A stretch of DNA of 60,480 nt from Pelagibius sp050043265. GTDB taxonomy: Bacteria; Pseudomonadota; Alphaproteobacteria; Kiloniellales; Kiloniellaceae. Shown in pieces: positions 1-9,519 of the stretch. The stretch is from positions 1 through 60,480 of the forward strand of contig JBHJIR010000011.1 in assembly GCA_050043265.1 (NCBI GenBank), written 5' to 3'. The notes beneath the pieces are model-generated. The model saw only the letters and a program-made list of their open reading frames with translations, was not told the origin of the DNA and made no database searches. The first letter of the stretch is position 1; each line of letters opens with the position of its first letter. The position numbers and the translations under genes were made by a program.

Positions 1-2703
1 CTCACCGACCGCATCGCCCTCAATGGCGCGCGCTTCGCCATCGAACAGGCGACCGCACGCTCGGCGACGACCGATGCGGAAGTCGCCCTGGTGGTCGACG
101 GCAGCACCTTAAGCGACGGACGTTACACCCTCGCCCTGAACGATGCGGCGGTGCTCGCCGGAGAACTCGGTGTCGCCACCACCGGGAAGGTCAGCGCCAG
201 CGGCACGCTGGCCGGCCCGTTCGACGCCCTTGAGCTCGACGGCACCATGCGGCTGGAACGGCTGACCATAGAAGAGCAGGCTCTCAGCGACCTGTCGGGG
301 ACCTATCGCCTGACGCTCAAGGGCGCCGATATCGACGGCCCGGTGAGCGTCGCGCTGAACAGTCCCTTCGGCCCCGCCGAGGCCGCCGCCGAGCTGCGGC
401 TGCGCAGCGACGCCCTCACCCTGGCGGGTTTGCAGGCCGAGCTGCCGCAGGCCACCGTACGTGGCGCACTGAGCGTGCCGCTGGACGACCGCCCCATCAC
501 CGCCGATCTGAATGGCGACATCGCCGACCTGCGCCCCTGGCTGGAGATCGCCGGCCTGTCCGGCGGCGGCAAGGGCACAGTGACGCTGCAATGGAACGCG
601 CCCGGCGCGGCCGCGCCGGTCGTGGCCGCGGCCAATCTTTCCGGTGTCACCCTGCTGCTGGAAGCCGACGCAGCGCCGGTCAAGGCCGACCGCCTGACCG
701 TCACGCTGCAGGCGCAGGACCCGGCCCTGACAGAGCCAGGCGACATAAAGGTCGCCGCGGAAACGCTGCGCTGGAACCGCCTGACCCTGAAGCGGCTGGA
801 GGCTACCGGCAAGGGCACCGCCAGCGCCCTCGACGTCACCCTGAAAGCCGACGGCGAATGGATCGACCCGCTCGCGCTGACCGCCGCCGGCCGCATCAGC
901 CGGCAGGCCGATACGCTGACCGTCGTCCTCAGCCGGGCCGAGGGAAAACTGTTTGGCCAGCCGCTGGCCTTGCGGGACACCGCGACCCTCACCCTCGACC
1001 CGGCGGCAACGCGGCTGGACAATCTGGCGCTCGCCTCCGGCGACACCACCTTGACCGCCGATGCCCTGCTGGGCGACGGCCGCATCGCGGTGACCGCGGC
1101 ACTGAATGCCCTGCCGCTGACCAGCGTCGACGCCTTCTGGGAAAGCGAACTGGACGGCGTGGTCTCCGCCGAGGTGAACCTGGACGGCCCCTTCGCCAAT
1201 CCGCAGGGCAGCGCGCGACTCAATGTCAGCGGCCTGCGCCCGCGCGATGCCAAGGACACGCCGGAACTCGCGCTCGACGCCACCGCGCAGTGGCAAGACG
1301 GGCGCTTGAGCGCCAATGGCAAACTCGGCGGCGCCAAGCTCGCCGCGGCCACCTTCCAGGCCGCCGCGCCGCTGCAGCTGCCGCCCGACGGCAGCGTGTC
1401 GATGCCGCCGGATGGCCCCCTCACCGGCCGCTTCGACTGGAGCGGCGACATCACCACCCTGCTGCTCTTCGTGCCGCTGCCGCAGCACCGGCTGAACGGC
1501 GAGGCGGCCATTGCCGTCACCGTCGACGGCACGGTGGCGAACCCACATGCCGAGGGGCAGATCGCGCTGGAGAACGGCCGTTATGAAAATCTCGAAACCG
1601 GCACCGTCCTGAACGCCCTGGCCCTCACAGCAGACGTCAGCGACGACAAGGTCACCCTGGCGAACCTGAGCGCCAACGACGGCAACGGCGGCAAGGTCAG
1701 CGGCAGCGGCAGCATGGCGATCGCCCCGGAACGGCACTTCCCCTTCGACATCGCCATCGGCCTCGAGAAATTCCACGCCGTCCGCCGCGACGACGTGACG
1801 GCCGTCACCAGCGGCAAGGTGGCCCTCGACGGCGATCTCGACGCCCCTCGGATCGAAGGCCGCTTCACCACCGAGACGGTGGAAATCAGCCTGGCAACAA
1901 ACCTGCCGCCCAACGTGGTCAGCCTCGACGTCGTCGAGATGAAAGACGGCGTGGTGCAGACGCCGCCGCCAGAAGAAGAAACCGCCGCGCCGTTCGACGC
2001 CACCCTCGATATCGTCATCGAAATGCCGCGGCGGGTCTTCGTGCGTGGCCGTGGCCTCGATTCCGAATGGGCCGGCAGCCTCTCGATCCAGGGACCGACA
2101 ACATCGCCGACGGTAACCGGCGAGCTGAATCTGGTGCGCGGTTTCATGTCGGTGGTCGGCAAGCCCTTCGATCTCACCGCCGGCAAAGTGACGCTGCCCG
2201 AAGGTGCCGATAACGAGCCTGCCCTCGACGTAACCGCGGTGCACAAGGGCAACGAGCTAACCGTCACCGCACGTCTCAGCGGCCCGATATCACAACCTGA
2301 ATTGATACTGAGCTCGGTACCCCAGGTGCCGCGCGACGAGATCGTCTCCCGCGTGCTGTTCGACAAAGGTGCCGCGCAGCTGACCGCCGCCGAAGCGGCT
2401 CAGCTCGCCATTGCCCTGCGCGACCTGACCGGCCAGGGCGGCGGGGTCGACATCCTGGGCTTTGCGCGCCGCACCCTGGGCGTCGACGTGCTGCGCGTGG
2501 AGACGGCAGAGGGCGGTGACGCCGCCGTCGAGGCGGGCAAGTACCTGACCGACGAGGTCTATCTGGGTGTCAAACAAGGGGCCAGCTCCCAGTCGAGTTC
2601 GGCCGGGGTCGAAGTCGAACTGACGCCTAACATCACGGTGGAGAGCGAAGTCACCGGCAGCGGCGCCGCCAAGTCCGGTGTGCGCTTCCATTGGGACTAC
2701 TGA
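1..2703 (+). CDS. tamB: Translocation and assembly module protein TamB, C-terminal part (5' end outside window)
   Basis: The frame is open from base 1 with no start codon inside the window, so this is the C-terminal ~900 residues of a longer protein. It is built of repetitive beta-strand segments alternating Asp/Gly/Leu/Thr-rich stretches, as in the AsmA-like/TamB beta-taco fold. The last ~300 residues carry the family's best conserved part (a VRGRGLDSEW..G segment, then VSRVLF and a YLTDEVYLGV-like strand near the end) and it finishes in an aromatic WDY, typical of TamB. In the family, TamB is anchored in the inner membrane, spans the periplasm and works with TamA in outer-membrane protein insertion or phospholipid transport. 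TamA would be expected just upstream. The stop lies four bases from the stop of the convergent channel gene. Confidence 0.9.
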   Translation, partial: LTDRIALNGARFAIEQATARSATTDAEVALVVDGSTLSDGRYTLALNDAAVLAGELGVATTGKVSASGTLAGPFDALELDGTMRLERLTIEEQALSDLSGTYRLTLKGADIDGPVSVALNSPFGPAEAAAELRLRSDALTLAGLQAELPQATVRGALSVPLDDRPITADLNGDIADLRPWLEIAGLSGGGKGTVTLQWNAPGAAAPVVAAANLSGVTLLLEADAAPVKADRLTVTLQAQDPALTEPGDIKVAAETLRWNRLTLKRLEATGKGTASALDVTLKADGEWIDPLALTAAGRISRQADTLTVVLSRAEGKLFGQPLALRDTATLTLDPAATRLDNLALASGDTTLTADALLGDGRIAVTAALNALPLTSVDAFWESELDGVVSAEVNLDGPFANPQGSARLNVSGLRPRDAKDTPELALDATAQWQDGRLSANGKLGGAKLAAATFQAAAPLQLPPDGSVSMPPDGPLTGRFDWSGDITTLLLFVPLPQHRLNGEAAIAVTVDGTVANPHAEGQIALENGRYENLETGTVLNALALTADVSDDKVTLANLSANDGNGGKVSGSGSMAIAPERHFPFDIAIGLEKFHAVRRDDVTAVTSGKVALDGDLDAPRIEGRFTTETVEISLATNLPPNVVSLDVVEMKDGVVQTPPPEEETAAPFDATLDIVIEMPRRVFVRGRGLDSEWAGSLSIQGPTTSPTVTGELNLVRGFMSVVGKPFDLTAGKVTLPEGADNEPALDVTAVHKGNELTVTARLSGPISQPELILSSVPQVPRDEIVSRVLFDKGAAQLTAAEAAQLAIALRDLTGQGGGVDILGFARRTLGVDVLRVETAEGGDAAVEAGKYLTDEVYLGVKQGASSQSSSAGVEVELTPNITVESEVTGSGAAKSGVRFHWDY

Positions 2704-2707
2704 GCCG

Positions 2708-4015
2708 CTAACCCTGCGCGGGATGCTCCTGCGTCTGCACCGGGATCGGCTGGGTGACCAGCAGATGGCGGTGCGGATAGGGGAGCTCGATGCCGTGTTC
2801 CTTGAAGGCATCCCACACCGCCAGCAGCACCTCGCCCTTGATGTTGGCGACGCCATCCTGCGGATCGCGAATCCAGAAGCGCAGCACGAAATCCAGCGAT
2901 GAATCACCAAAGCCCGTCAGGTGACAGACCGGCGGCGTTTCCTTGGCGATGCGTGACGGCCTGGACGCCGCCTCCCGCGCGATGCGGCGGACTTCGTGCG
3001 GGTCGCAGTCGTAGGAGACACCGAAGGTGATCTCCATGCGCACCAGTTGGTTGGTGAAGGACCAGTTGACCACCTGGTGGGTGATCAGATCCTCGTTGGG
3101 GATCAGGTATTCCTTGCCGTCGCGCGTGACCACGGAGACGTAGCGGGCGCCCAGCGAGGAAATCCAGCCGAAGGTGCTGCCCAGTTCGATGACGTCGCCC
3201 GGCTTGATCGACTTGTCGAGCAGCAGGATGACGCCGCTGATCAGGTTGGAAACCACCTTCTGCAGGCCAAAGCCGAGTCCGACGCCGACGTCGCCGGAGA
3301 AAACCGCCAATGCCGTCAGGTCGATACCGACGCTGTTGAGGGCGATCACCACGGCCAGGGTGATCAGGGTGATCTTCAACAGCTTGCCGAGCAGCACCTG
3401 GACCGAGGGCGTCAGGTCCGGAATGCCACTGATCCGGCGCTCCAGGAAGCGCGATACTGTGGCGGCCACCCACAGCAGCAGCGCCAGGGTGAGCACGCCC
3501 TTGACCACCGTCAGCAGGGAAATACGCAGGTCGCCGAAGGTAAACGCCAGGGAATCGAGCAACGTCACCGTCGGATCGAGCAGTTCGGTGATATTGAGCG
3601 CGGCGATCGCCCAGGCGCAGAAGGCCAGGGTCCGCGCCAGCGCCGGGTTGCGGACAAAGGTGGTGACCAGACGGATCACGACCCAGGCGGTGAGCAGGCT
3701 GGCGACGACACTGATCAGGTAACTGCGGCTCGGCCATGTGCTTTGCCGCATGGCAGCCAGGGCGATCCACAGGAACAGCAGATAGAGAAACGGCGAGAGG
3801 AGCGACGGCAGCACCTTCACCTGGGCGGCAAAGCGCGCGGGGACGGTACTGCGGCCGATCCAGGCGACCACCAGCGGCTGCAAGCGACGGGCCAGCAACA
3901 GCGACAGCCCGAACAAGCCGACCAACAGGGCAACCTGGATCAGGGTCCACACATTGGTGACGTTCTGCAGCAGCCAGTCGCCGGCAAACCGAAGGGTGGC
4001 CGTCATCTGATCCAT
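2708..4015 (-). CDS. Mechanosensitive ion channel, MscS family
   Basis: A 435-residue inner-membrane channel predicted to open under membrane tension and release solutes on hypo-osmotic shock. Five or six hydrophobic segments fill the N-terminal 250 residues. They are followed by the Gly/Ala-rich pore-lining helix (GDVGVGLGFGLQKVVSNLIS), the family hallmark, then the beta domain (KPGDVIELG, then a YLIPNEDL motif) and an alpha/beta C-terminal vestibule. I chose ATG 4015, which has GGAAG about ten bases upstream; a TTG at 4033 would add six residues. The gene converges on tamB with a four-base gap, and no hairpin separates them. A second, shorter MscS-like gene lies at 11683-12522. Confidence 0.9.
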   Translation of the reverse strand: MDQMTATLRFAGDWLLQNVTNVWTLIQVALLVGLFGLSLLLARRLQPLVVAWIGRSTVPARFAAQVKVLPSLLSPFLYLLFLWIALAAMRQSTWPSRSYLISVVASLLTAWVVIRLVTTFVRNPALARTLAFCAWAIAALNITELLDPTVTLLDSLAFTFGDLRISLLTVVKGVLTLALLLWVAATVSRFLERRISGIPDLTPSVQVLLGKLLKITLITLAVVIALNSVGIDLTALAVFSGDVGVGLGFGLQKVVSNLISGVILLLDKSIKPGDVIELGSTFGWISSLGARYVSVVTRDGKEYLIPNEDLITHQVVNWSFTNQLVRMEITFGVSYDCDPHEVRRIAREAASRPSRIAKETPPVCHLTGFGDSSLDFVLRFWIRDPQDGVANIKGEVLLAVWDAFKEHGIELPYPHRHLLVTQPIPVQTQEHPAQG

Positions 4016-4154
4016 ATCGAACAGGTCTTCCAAGTCGGCCTACCCCCTCCGCGCTTCGTGCCGCAGCCCTTCCTGAGTAGTTCGAAGCGGCCTGCTGTTG
4101 AACCCGCCATGACGCCGCGCAACGCCGGCAGGCGCCGGACAAGGCGGACGCCAC

Positions 4155-4329
4155 GCCCTAATAAGTATTCAACCAAAGCGGTCTTTACCATAAGAATGCA
4201 GTATATATCGGGTAATATTTTATTAATTTTGAAAATAGAAAATTTTATATAAATATATATAATATGCATCTATAGTTTTAAATGAAATAGATTGCGAATT
4301 ATTACTGAACAGGTAATCTTTTAGTCACC
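4155..4329. other. AT-rich non-coding gap upstream of the hybrid kinase
   Basis: About 175 bases of strongly AT-rich sequence in an otherwise GC-rich window. Long A/T runs occur between 4195 and 4310, including alternating TATATA around 4248-4262. It lies directly upstream of the kinase start at 4330 and probably holds that gene's promoter, perhaps with UP-element-like or nucleoid-protein-binding tracts. I see no convincing -35/-10 pair that stands out from the background of A/T, and no gene. The open frame across it on the minus strand has no ribosome site or similarity I recognise. Confidence 0.6.
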
Positions 4330-7300
4330 ATGATGCGAACCATTACAAAATCCATGGCCCTGTTATTGGTCTTCGTTGCGCAGGCGGCACTCTTTGGCCT
4401 CGTGGCCTGGCTGTCGTATCTTCACAACGTCGACAATGGGCCGCGCCTGGGCCGGGAGCTGTCCATCGCCGAATGGCGGATGGACCTGATGGCCCTGCTC
4501 GCCGCGCTGGCGCTGACGACTGCCGCGCTGGTTGTGCTGGTCTTGCGCCTCTATCGCCAGCAGGCGGTAACCAGCGAGAGCGAGCAACGGTTCCGCCGCC
4601 TGATCGAACAGTCAATCGACGGTGTCGTCATCCACCGGGACGGCATCGTGCTGTTCGCCAACGATGCCATGGCCGCGATCCTGGGGCTGCATAGCGGCGC
4701 CGAACTGACGGGCCGCTCGCTGTTCCAGTTCGTCCCGCAGGACCCGCGCAACCGTGGCCGCACGCGCCGCTGGAACACCGGCAGCAGCGGACAGCCGCTG
4801 GCCCGCAGCCGCCGTGAAGGCCGCACCGCCGATGCCAGGACCGTCCACCTCGACATCCTGTCCCAGCCGGTTGACTGGCGCGGCCTTCCGGCCATCCGAT
4901 CCACGGTCAACGACGTCACCGATCAGGTCATCCTCGCTGAGCGGGAGCGTCGGCAAACCGCCATCCTTTCCGCCGTGAACGATGCCCACTCGATCTATCT
5001 GAACGAGACCCGGGCGGGCCTGTCTTTCGACCAGCTGCTCACCAAGATCCTGCAGATCAGCGGCTGCGAACACGGTGTGATCGCGGAGAAGGTCGACGAC
5101 GCGCAAGGCAACACCACGATCCGCATCCTCGCGGCCTCCGGCACCACCGATACCGGCGGCGGCCAGGGTACCGAAGACAGCGACGGCGTGGCGAGCCATG
5201 GCCTGCAGGCCTTCCTCGGCGAGCCCACGCTGACCGGGTCGGTGACCATCATCAACCAGGTGCAGGGGCATCCCGCCGCCGGCCCGGCAGATGTTATCGG
5301 AGCAGACGTCATCGGGGCGGCGGGCGCGGCGGTCAGCAACGTCATGCTGCTGCCGCTAAAGCTGGACAAAGAAGTCCTCGGCGAGATTGCCCTGGCAAAC
5401 CGCGACGGCGGTTTCAAACAGGACCTGGTCGGCGAACTGTCACCGATCCTCCAGGCGATCACCCGCATCGTCGCCGATTACCGCTCGACCCGCCTCCGCG
5501 AAGCCGCCGAGCAGGCCTCCAAGCTGAAATCGGTGTTCCTGGCGCATATGAACCATGAATTGCGCACGCCGCTGTCGGGCGTGATTGCCAACCTGGAACT
5601 GCTGCGCGACACCAGCCTCTCGACCGAACAGCACGAGCTGGTCCATGCCTCGATGAGCGCCGGCAAGGGCATGCTGAGCGTGATCGGCAACACGCTCGAT
5701 CTCTCGAAGATCGAGGCAGAAGCGCTGACCCTCGATACGGCGGAATTCGATCTCGCCGCGATGCTGGAGAGCATCAGGTCGATCTATCAGGCCGCCGCCC
5801 AGGAGAAGCACACGACACTGTCGACCTCCGTCTGCGCCTCGGCACCCTGTCACGTGGTCGCCGACGAGATGCGGCTGCGCCAGATCCTCTCCAACCTGGT
5901 GAGCAACAGTGTGAAGTTCACCGCCATGGGCCGCATCCGCCTGTCGGTCCGCGCCGAGCAGACCGGCGCGCAGACCGCCTGGCTGCACTTCACGGTCGAC
6001 GACACCGGCATCGGCTTCGCGCCGGAAGAGGCCGGCTTCCTGTTCAAGCCGTTCCAGCAGGCGAACCAGTCCATCACCCGTGACTTCGGCGGTACCGGCC
6101 TGGGCCTCGCCATTGCCCACAAACTGGTTGCCCTGCACGGCGGCGAAATCGCCTGCGATGCGGCACCGAGCAAGGGCTGCAGCTTCACCGTCAGCATCCC
6201 GGTCACCGTCACCGACTGGAACCGCCCGCCGGCGCCCCGCCTGGACGATTACGCCATCGTCGTGCTGGCGCCTCAGTCGCCGCCGGCGGCGGAACTGGTC
6301 GATGGTCTGCGAGCGGCCGGCGCCCTGATGCAGGTCGTCGGCGACCCCGCGAACATCCGCACGGTGGCGCCTGCTGGCAGCCAGCGCCAGCCGGTCCTCG
6401 TCGTTGACTGGGCCTGCACTGCCGAGCGGGCGGAAGCCCTGGTGGCCGACCATGGCAGCGGCTTCGCCCGCATCCTCGCCGTCGTACCGCACGGCGACGC
6501 CCGCCGCCGGCGCCGCTGGCTGAAGGCCGGCGACATCGGGGTCATCGCGCCGCCCCTCACCGCTGCCGGCCTCGCCGCCGCCCTCGGCGATACTCGCCGG
6601 GTTACGACGATCGACCGCAAGGCCGAGCGGGAGGATCCGATGGCCGGGGTCCATATCTTCACGCCCGACGGCGCGCCGCGGCTGCTGGTCGTCGAGGACC
6701 AGCCGATGAACCAGAAGGTGCTGCAGCGCCAGTTGGAGCGTCTGGGCATCGACTGCCAGCTGGCGGAGAATGGGCAGGCCGCACTCGATCTGCTGGCCCA
6801 TATCCACTACGACGTCATCATCACCGACTGCTCGATGCCGGTCATGGACGGCCTGGAACTGACCCGGCGTGTGCGCGCACAGGAAGCCGAGGGGCGGCAA
6901 CGCAGCACGATCATCGCGCTGACCGCCAACGCCATCACCGGCTCCGCCCAGGCCTGTTACGAAGCCGGTGCCGATGCCTATCTGTCGAAACCGCTGAAGC
7001 TTGCCGAACTGTCTGCCACGCTCATGCAGTGGCATAACGCGGCGCCCGCGACGAACGCCGGCAACGACGGCACGAACGTGGGTGACAAAGCCGACGCCAC
7101 CGCCTCGCCATCTGAAGACGACGCGGCACCGGCGATCGACCGCGCTGCGTTGGCCCGGCTTATCGGCCAGGACGACCCGGCGGCGATCGACCAGATCGCC
7201 CGTGAATTCTTCTATAGCTGGCAGGACTCGCTCTCCGCCCTCGACCACCTGCTGAAACAGCAGGACGCCGAGGGGCTTGCCGAGGCGGCCCATGCCGCCA

Positions 7301-7491
7301 AGGGCACCGCGCACTACGGCGCGGCGGAGCGCCTTGCCACGGTCTGCGCCTCCCTGGAGGCCCTGGCCAGATCGGAACGCTGGACGGAAGCGGCGGCGGC
7401 CGTCCAGGACTTGAAATGTGAGACTCGCCGCTTGCAGACTTCTTTGACTACATCGGGACTGATTCAACATGAGCAACTCCGGAGCGCCTAA
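4330..7491 (+). CDS. Hybrid sensor histidine kinase (TM-PAS-GAF-HisKA-HATPase-REC-HPt)
   Basis: A 1053-residue BvgS/EvgS-like phosphorelay kinase. Two N-terminal hydrophobic helices (about 7-29 and 52-73) anchor it in the inner membrane. A PAS domain (~85-200) and a GAF-like domain (~210-390) precede the HisKA H-box with His409 (MNHELRTPLSG). The ATPase domain (~510-626) has an N-box (NLVSNSVKF), DDTGIGF and GGTGLGLAI. A receiver domain follows (~783-900, phospho-acceptor Asp834 in TDCSMPVMDG, conserved Lys in LSKPLK), then a C-terminal HPt domain with His988 (HAAKG). All phosphotransfer residues are present. There is no sizeable periplasmic loop, so the signal is probably intramembrane or cytoplasmic. 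Its 3' end overlaps the next gene, a response regulator, by 23 bases, so the two are surely co-transcribed and likely partners. Confidence 0.93.
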   Translation: MMRTITKSMALLLVFVAQAALFGLVAWLSYLHNVDNGPRLGRELSIAEWRMDLMALLAALALTTAALVVLVLRLYRQQAVTSESEQRFRRLIEQSIDGVVIHRDGIVLFANDAMAAILGLHSGAELTGRSLFQFVPQDPRNRGRTRRWNTGSSGQPLARSRREGRTADARTVHLDILSQPVDWRGLPAIRSTVNDVTDQVILAERERRQTAILSAVNDAHSIYLNETRAGLSFDQLLTKILQISGCEHGVIAEKVDDAQGNTTIRILAASGTTDTGGGQGTEDSDGVASHGLQAFLGEPTLTGSVTIINQVQGHPAAGPADVIGADVIGAAGAAVSNVMLLPLKLDKEVLGEIALANRDGGFKQDLVGELSPILQAITRIVADYRSTRLREAAEQASKLKSVFLAHMNHELRTPLSGVIANLELLRDTSLSTEQHELVHASMSAGKGMLSVIGNTLDLSKIEAEALTLDTAEFDLAAMLESIRSIYQAAAQEKHTTLSTSVCASAPCHVVADEMRLRQILSNLVSNSVKFTAMGRIRLSVRAEQTGAQTAWLHFTVDDTGIGFAPEEAGFLFKPFQQANQSITRDFGGTGLGLAIAHKLVALHGGEIACDAAPSKGCSFTVSIPVTVTDWNRPPAPRLDDYAIVVLAPQSPPAAELVDGLRAAGALMQVVGDPANIRTVAPAGSQRQPVLVVDWACTAERAEALVADHGSGFARILAVVPHGDARRRRRWLKAGDIGVIAPPLTAAGLAAALGDTRRVTTIDRKAEREDPMAGVHIFTPDGAPRLLVVEDQPMNQKVLQRQLERLGIDCQLAENGQAALDLLAHIHYDVIITDCSMPVMDGLELTRRVRAQEAEGRQRSTIIALTANAITGSAQACYEAGADAYLSKPLKLAELSATLMQWHNAAPATNAGNDGTNVGDKADATASPSEDDAAPAIDRAALARLIGQDDPAAIDQIAREFFYSWQDSLSALDHLLKQQDAEGLAEAAHAAKGTAHYGAAERLATVCASLEALARSERWTEAAAAVQDLKCETRRLQTSLTTSGLIQHEQLRSA

Positions 7492-8263
7492 GGTCGTCCT
7501 TATTGCCGACGACCAAGCCTTCATCCGCTCGCTGCTGGTTTCGATGCTGCGAGATCTCGGATACAAGACGCTGGAAGCCTCTGACGGCAACCACGCGATG
7601 CAACAACTCGGCCTGCGGCCGCACGCCGCTATCCTGGACCACCGCATGGCCGGCCTGACGGGATTGGAAATCCTGCAAGCGGTCCGCTGCGGCAGCACCG
7701 GCTCACCGCGCGCGCTGCCGATCCTCATGCTGACAGGCAACGCCGACGAACACATCGTCCGGGTCGCTGCCGACCTGGATGTCTCGGCCCTGCTGTCCAA
7801 ACCGGTGTCGAAGGTCCAGATGCGCGCAAGGCTGGACAGCGCCTGCAAGATGCCCACCCGGCTGAAGCCGATGGCTCACTACGCGGGCGTGAACGTCCTG
7901 CCCGCCGAGTGCAACCCGACGCCGCAGAAGACGAGCAATGCCTGGATCCTGCGGGACACGATCTTCCCCCGCGAAGAACCCTTCGCACCGCACCAGAGAC
8001 CGCCCAAACAAAAGGGCAGCAGCATGAGCGGCGAGGAAATGCACTACAGCCGGATCGAACCCGGCATGGTCCTCTCCAAGGACGTCCACAACACCAGCGG
8101 CCGCCTGTTGCTCGCCGCCGGCACCGAGCTGTCGGAGGACACGGTCAAGCGCCTGAGGGGTATCTGCGAGGACAATCCGACGCTGCGTTATCTGAGCGTC
8201 CAGCCGGCCCGCAAGGCGGAGATTTACGCTGCCGTCAGCGGCCAGGACGCCAAAAGCAGATGA
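7469..8263 (+). CDS. Response regulator with receiver domain and a short DUF3391-like C-terminal domain
   Basis: 264 residues. The receiver domain (about 8-122) has the acidic pair ADD, phospho-acceptor Asp57 in LDHRM, a conserved Thr (MLTGN) and Lys (LLSKPV). After a ~60-residue linker, residues ~187-240 (YSRIEPGMVLSKDVHNTSG, then LLLAAGTELSEDTVKRLR) resemble the small domain that usually sits directly before an HD-GYP phosphodiesterase domain. No HD-GYP follows; the protein ends some 20 residues later. There is no DNA-binding domain. The gene starts inside the end of the hybrid kinase gene, which should be its phosphodonor. The output mechanism is unknown: protein-protein signalling is possible, as is a degenerate remnant of an RpfG-like regulator. 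Confidence 0.85.
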   Translation: MSNSGAPKVVLIADDQAFIRSLLVSMLRDLGYKTLEASDGNHAMQQLGLRPHAAILDHRMAGLTGLEILQAVRCGSTGSPRALPILMLTGNADEHIVRVAADLDVSALLSKPVSKVQMRARLDSACKMPTRLKPMAHYAGVNVLPAECNPTPQKTSNAWILRDTIFPREEPFAPHQRPPKQKGSSMSGEEMHYSRIEPGMVLSKDVHNTSGRLLLAAGTELSEDTVKRLRGICEDNPTLRYLSVQPARKAEIYAAVSGQDAKSR

Positions 8264-8284
8264 CGGCGGCCCCGGACCCTGCGG

Positions 8285-9448
8285 TCAGACGATCGGCGCC
8301 TCACCGGCGAGCTCCGAGGTAAGGCCTCTTTCATAGGCCGCCTCCGGCTCGAAATCGTCGAGCGAGCGGGCAACGATCTGGGTGCCTTCGTGGCGCGCGA
8401 TGTGGAACAGGGCATCGCCCTCGTGCACCAGCGGAATGTTGCTGCGCCCGATGATCACGCCGCTGGCGCTGGCCCGAACCTCCGCCTCGTTCTCCCCGAA
8501 GGGGTCGGAGATCACGCCGAGCAGTTGCCCCTCGCTGACCGCGCTGCCCAGCGCCGCGGCCGCGCGCAGCAGACCGCTGTGCGGCGCGCGCACCCATTTG
8601 CTGGAACGGATGACCAGCGATTTGATCCCCCTGGACCGGCGCGACGTCGGCGGCAACATCTCCAACAGACGCATGGCCCGCACCACGCCCTTCACGCCCG
8701 CGCGAATGCAATTCTCATCAAAGCGCAGGGCCTCGCCCGCTTCGTAGACGACGACCGGCACCGAAAGCCCGGCAGCCGCCTCGCGCAGACTGCCTTCACG
8801 AAAGCCGGTATTGATGATGAAGGGCACGCCGAAGGCCTGGGCCAGCCGCGCGGTCTCCGGATCATCCAGGTTGGCACGCACCTGAGGGAAGTTGTCGCGG
8901 TGGATCGCCGCGGTATGCAGGTCGATGCCATGGGTCGAATTGGCGACGATCTCGTCGAGAAAGATGCGGGCCAGACGCCCGGCCAGTGAGCCCTGTGCCG
9001 AGCCTGGGAAACTGCGGTTGAGGTCGCGCCGGTCCGGCAGGTAGCGCGACTGCGAGACGAAGCCCAGCACGTTCACGATCGGCACGGCGATCAGGGTGCC
9101 CTGCAGGCGTTTCAGCGCCGTCAGCCGCAGCAGCCGCCGAATGACTTCGACGCCGTTGATCTCGTCGCCGTGCAGCGCCGCGCAGACGAACAGGGTCGGC
9201 CCCGTACGGCGCCCGCAGATTACCTGGATCGGCATGGTGATCGGCGTGTGGGTGGACAGGTCGGTGACCGGCAGATCGATGGTCCGCCGCTCGCCGGGCA
9301 TCACCTCGATACCGCCGATGGTGATGGATTTCTTGGACTCCCGCCCCGTGGGACTCTGCCCCTCGGACGTCCCATCCTTGGTTTTGCCGCCTTTAGGCTT
9401 TCGACTGGGCCGCTTCGGCGCGACGGGCATCGTCTCCAATTTGCTCAT
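8285..9448 (-). CDS. Succinylglutamate desuccinylase/aspartoacylase family zinc hydrolase
   Basis: 387 residues of the AstE/AspA carboxypeptidase-like family, which cleaves N-acyl amide bonds of amino acids using one zinc. The zinc-ligand motif HGDEINGVEV is present, followed by DRRDLNRSFPGS and GIDLHTAA (third ligand His), and a YEAGE segment late in the protein where the catalytic Glu lies. A basic, Ser/Lys/Gly-rich N-terminal ~45 residues precedes the catalytic domain. The start at ATG 9448 gives a protein of normal family length; an upstream extension in the same frame is the shadow of the MgtE gene. It is the last gene of a same-strand train with mgtE, channel and rimK genes. The real substrate is unknown. 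Confidence 0.88.
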   Translation of the reverse strand: MSKLETMPVAPKRPSRKPKGGKTKDGTSEGQSPTGRESKKSITIGGIEVMPGERRTIDLPVTDLSTHTPITMPIQVICGRRTGPTLFVCAALHGDEINGVEVIRRLLRLTALKRLQGTLIAVPIVNVLGFVSQSRYLPDRRDLNRSFPGSAQGSLAGRLARIFLDEIVANSTHGIDLHTAAIHRDNFPQVRANLDDPETARLAQAFGVPFIINTGFREGSLREAAAGLSVPVVVYEAGEALRFDENCIRAGVKGVVRAMRLLEMLPPTSRRSRGIKSLVIRSSKWVRAPHSGLLRAAAALGSAVSEGQLLGVISDPFGENEAEVRASASGVIIGRSNIPLVHEGDALFHIARHEGTQIVARSLDDFEPEAAYERGLTSELAGEAPIV

Positions 9449-9519
9449 CTTGCGCTCACTGCCGGCGGCCAGCGGGCACCCCATGCACCAGCGGCGGTCG
9501 CCACCGGGAGTCTCGCCAT

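Noticed and set aside
109..2244. Long open frame on the minus strand opposite tamB (711 codons)
   Set aside because: Composition is typical of an antisense shadow (His/Gln/Arg/Gly-rich, no domain) and tamB is clearly real.
4003..4269. 88-codon minus-strand frame over the AT-rich gap
   Set aside because: No ribosome site, odd Ile/Lys-rich start and no similarity; it overlaps the MscS gene in another frame.
5440..7857. 805-codon minus-strand frame across the hybrid kinase and response regulator genes
   Set aside because: Shadow of the kinase; all kinase and receiver motifs are on the plus strand.
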